DNA of 64,000 bases from Bacteroidota bacterium (lineage in GTDB: Bacteria; Bacteroidota; Bacteroidia; Chitinophagales; Saprospiraceae): contig JAKOVW010000079.1 of assembly GCA_029781865.1 (NCBI GenBank), positions 62,001 to 126,000 on the forward strand, written 5' to 3'. This document shows, piece after piece, positions 62,596-64,000 of this stretch. Numbering within the stretch: position 1 is the stretch's first letter; each line of letters starts with the position of its first letter. The position numbers were made by a program, and so were the translations under genes. The notes under the pieces were generated by a model that saw only the letters and a program-made list of their open reading frames with translations, had not been told where the DNA came from and ran no database searches.

Positions 62596-63411
62596 ATGTC
62601 TTTACACAAAGAGCTAAAAAGAATCACCACGAATACGATCCAGGAAATGAAGGCCGCCGGCGAGAAGATTGCCATGCTAACGGCTTATGATTTTTCCATG
62701 GCTAAGCTGCTTGACGAGGCAGGCATTGATATTCTCCTTGTAGGCGATTCAGCATCGAATGTCATGGCAGGACATGAAACTACTCTGCCCATTACTCTTG
62801 ATCAAATGATTTATCATGCACAATCGGTTGTGCGCGCTGCCAAACATTGCCTGGTTGTCGTCGATTTGCCTTTTGGGTCTTACCAGGGTAATACCAAAAG
62901 AGCGCTTGAGTCATCTATTCGGATTATGAAGGAAAGTGGCGCTCATGCGGTAAAACTGGAAGGTGGAGCTGAAGTTGCCGATTCCGTTAAACGAATTCTT
63001 TCTGCGGGTATTCCGGTAATGGGTCATTTAGGGCTCACTCCCCAGTCTATTTATAAATTCGGAACTTATGTAGTTAGAGCCAAAGAGGAAGCTGAAGCTG
63101 AAAAGCTGAAAAGAGATGCGATGATTCTCCAGCAATCCGGTTGCTTTAGCCTGGTTCTGGAAAAAATTCCTGCCAAATTGGCGACCGAAGTAAGTAAAAA
63201 TTTATCTATTCCTACGATTGGAATTGGTGCCGGCTCTGGTACAGACGGCCAGGTTCTGGTAAGTCATGATATGCTGGGGATTAATCATGAATTTCACCCA
63301 CGATTTTTGCGCCGATATGCGAGTCTTGCTGACATAATAGCTCAGGCAGTCATCAATTATACAAAAGACGTCAAAAGCCACAATTTTCCGAGTGAAGCTG
63401 AGCAGTATTGA
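62596..63411 (+). CDS. panB: 3-methyl-2-oxobutanoate hydroxymethyltransferase
   Basis: Catalyses the first step of pantothenate (coenzyme A) synthesis with methylene-tetrahydrofolate; 271 residues, normal length. Blocks: [45 protein letters not shown] (Mg-binding Asp), [33 protein letters not shown] and [15 protein letters not shown] with the catalytic Glu. [20 protein letters not shown] ends the barrel. The ATG at 62596 follows a TAACTTTA near-match to the -7 box. Its stop overlaps the start of mltG by one base (TGATG), so they are coupled. Confidence 0.97.
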   Translation: MSLHKELKRITTNTIQEMKAAGEKIAMLTAYDFSMAKLLDEAGIDILLVGDSASNVMAGHETTLPITLDQMIYHAQSVVRAAKHCLVVVDLPFGSYQGNTKRALESSIRIMKESGAHAVKLEGGAEVADSVKRILSAGIPVMGHLGLTPQSIYKFGTYVVRAKEEAEAEKLKRDAMILQQSGCFSLVLEKIPAKLATEVSKNLSIPTIGIGAGSGTDGQVLVSHDMLGINHEFHPRFLRRYASLADIIAQAVINYTKDVKSHNFPSEAEQY

Positions 63412-64000
63412 TGAATATCAGAAGAGTAGCTATCAAATTTATACTAATTCTATGCCTGATTTCAGGTATTGTAGGTTTGCTGGCTTATTATGCCGCGTTT
63501 AAGCCCAATCTCAGAAATGAAAAACCTGTTTACGAACTATTTATCAGACCAGATGAAGCAGATATTGATTTAGGACTTAAACTCGATAGTATTGTTTGTG
63601 ACACTACCACTTTTACCCAATTGTCCAGGATAATGAATTTTTCCAGGCTCAAACCCGGCCGGTATTTATTTAAACCTGAAATGAACAACTTTGAAATCAT
63701 TAATAAACTTAAAAAAGGGGTTCAGGATCCCTTGCGGGTTACTATTAATAATGTGAGAGATATCTATCAATTATCAGCTAAACTTGGAAATGAACTTTTA
63801 TTGGATTCCATTGATTTTGTGAAATTACTCACGGATACAAATACCCTTCATGGAATAAACTACACGCAAGAAAATATCCTAAGTTTATTTATTCCCAACT
63901 CGTATGAAATGTATTGGACCATTTCAGGTGAACGGTTTTTACAACGAATGATTCGTGAAAATGAATCGTTTTGGAATCGGGAAAAAAGAAATGAAAAAGC
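63411..64000 (+). CDS. mltG: Endolytic murein transglycosylase MltG (partial, 5' part)
   Basis: The frame starts at ATG 63411 and is still open at the right edge, about 196 codons. It has a single N-terminal membrane helix (about residues 9-30) and a periplasmic part with the LysM-like YceG segment (FKPEMNNFEIINKLKKGVQDPLRVTI), then ENILSLFIPNSYEMYW, the typical MltG block. The catalytic Glu of the IVEKE-type motif lies beyond the window. It cleaves nascent glycan strands to set their length in peptidoglycan synthesis. It is translationally coupled to panB (1-base overlap), an operon order I regard as incidental. Confidence 0.9.
   Translation, partial: MNIRRVAIKFILILCLISGIVGLLAYYAAFKPNLRNEKPVYELFIRPDEADIDLGLKLDSIVCDTTTFTQLSRIMNFSRLKPGRYLFKPEMNNFEIINKLKKGVQDPLRVTINNVRDIYQLSAKLGNELLLDSIDFVKLLTDTNTLHGINYTQENILSLFIPNSYEMYWTISGERFLQRMIRENESFWNREKRNEK

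Noticed and set aside
1-64000. tRNA/rRNA genes, CRISPR arrays, insertion sequences, prophage or integrase genes
   Set aside because: I looked through all intergenic stretches and gene products and found no cloverleaf-like sequence, repeat-spacer arrays, transposase or phage proteins.

Overview
The window looks like a chromosomal segment of a Bacteroidota bacterium, probably from the Saprospiria/Chitinophagia side of the phylum. The lineage below phylum is an inference. Four things support it. Several secreted proteins end in type IX secretion (T9SS) sorting domains. Many genes are preceded by the Bacteroidota -7 box TAnnTTTG. Families typical of the phylum are present (DUF5683, DUF4249, paired DUF1800/DUF1501, DUF5522, DUF6580, PepSY-like lipoproteins, PorT-like barrels). 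The ribonucleotide reductase is the eukaryote-like class Ia type. I see no tRNA, rRNA, CRISPR array, insertion sequence or prophage; most of the window is housekeeping and envelope genes.

Left part (1-10.2 kb, mostly minus strand): an envelope cluster of a DUF4956 membrane protein, a HlyD-like adaptor and a TolC-like protein that runs off the left edge. Next come nrdB-nrdA, a gene-free AT-rich stretch of about 1.05 kb with a perfect 24-bp palindrome and an inverted-repeat pair, then pdhB and mpl. From 10.4 to 15 kb the plus strand carries a hidden 55-residue lipoprotein gene with a hairpin terminator, mnmD, a small conserved protein, a thioredoxin-like lipoprotein, an SDR and a half-size MFS-like protein.

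Middle (15-36 kb): a tightly coupled three-gene operon (TPR/YaiO-type outer-membrane barrel, cellulose-synthase-like GT2 membrane glycosyltransferase, GH26 glycoside hydrolase) that reads as a self-contained exopolysaccharide synthesis and export unit. It is followed by a two-domain PepSY lipoprotein, lipB-thioesterase-BNR secreted protein, a thioredoxin-dockerin-T9SS fusion, a peptide-type solute-binding lipoprotein, the operon UPF0173 hydrolase-parA-parB-DUF5683, the operon CPBP protease-M1 peptidase-SCP2, DUF6580 with an overlapping DUF5522 gene, and a LolD-like ATPase with a cobalamin adenosyltransferase.

Right part (36-64 kb): deoxynucleoside kinase, CorA, an FtsX/LolE-like permease, a tyrosyl-tRNA synthetase whose HIGH motif reads GLGN, an FMN 2-hydroxyacid dehydrogenase, rimO-membrane protein-msrB, a PorT-like barrel, a multi-spanning membrane protein, a TrmH-type methyltransferase, pyrG, a MOSC protein, a four-gene cell-surface operon (DUF1800, DUF1501, SprB-repeat-like protein, M4 metallopeptidase), dnaK, a DUF4249 lipoprotein, panB and the start of mltG.

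The strongest candidates for new biology are the YaiO-GT2-GH26 unit, the DUF1800/DUF1501/SprB/M4 surface operon, the divergent TyrRS signature, and the DUF4956-HlyD-TolC cluster with its probable frameshift.
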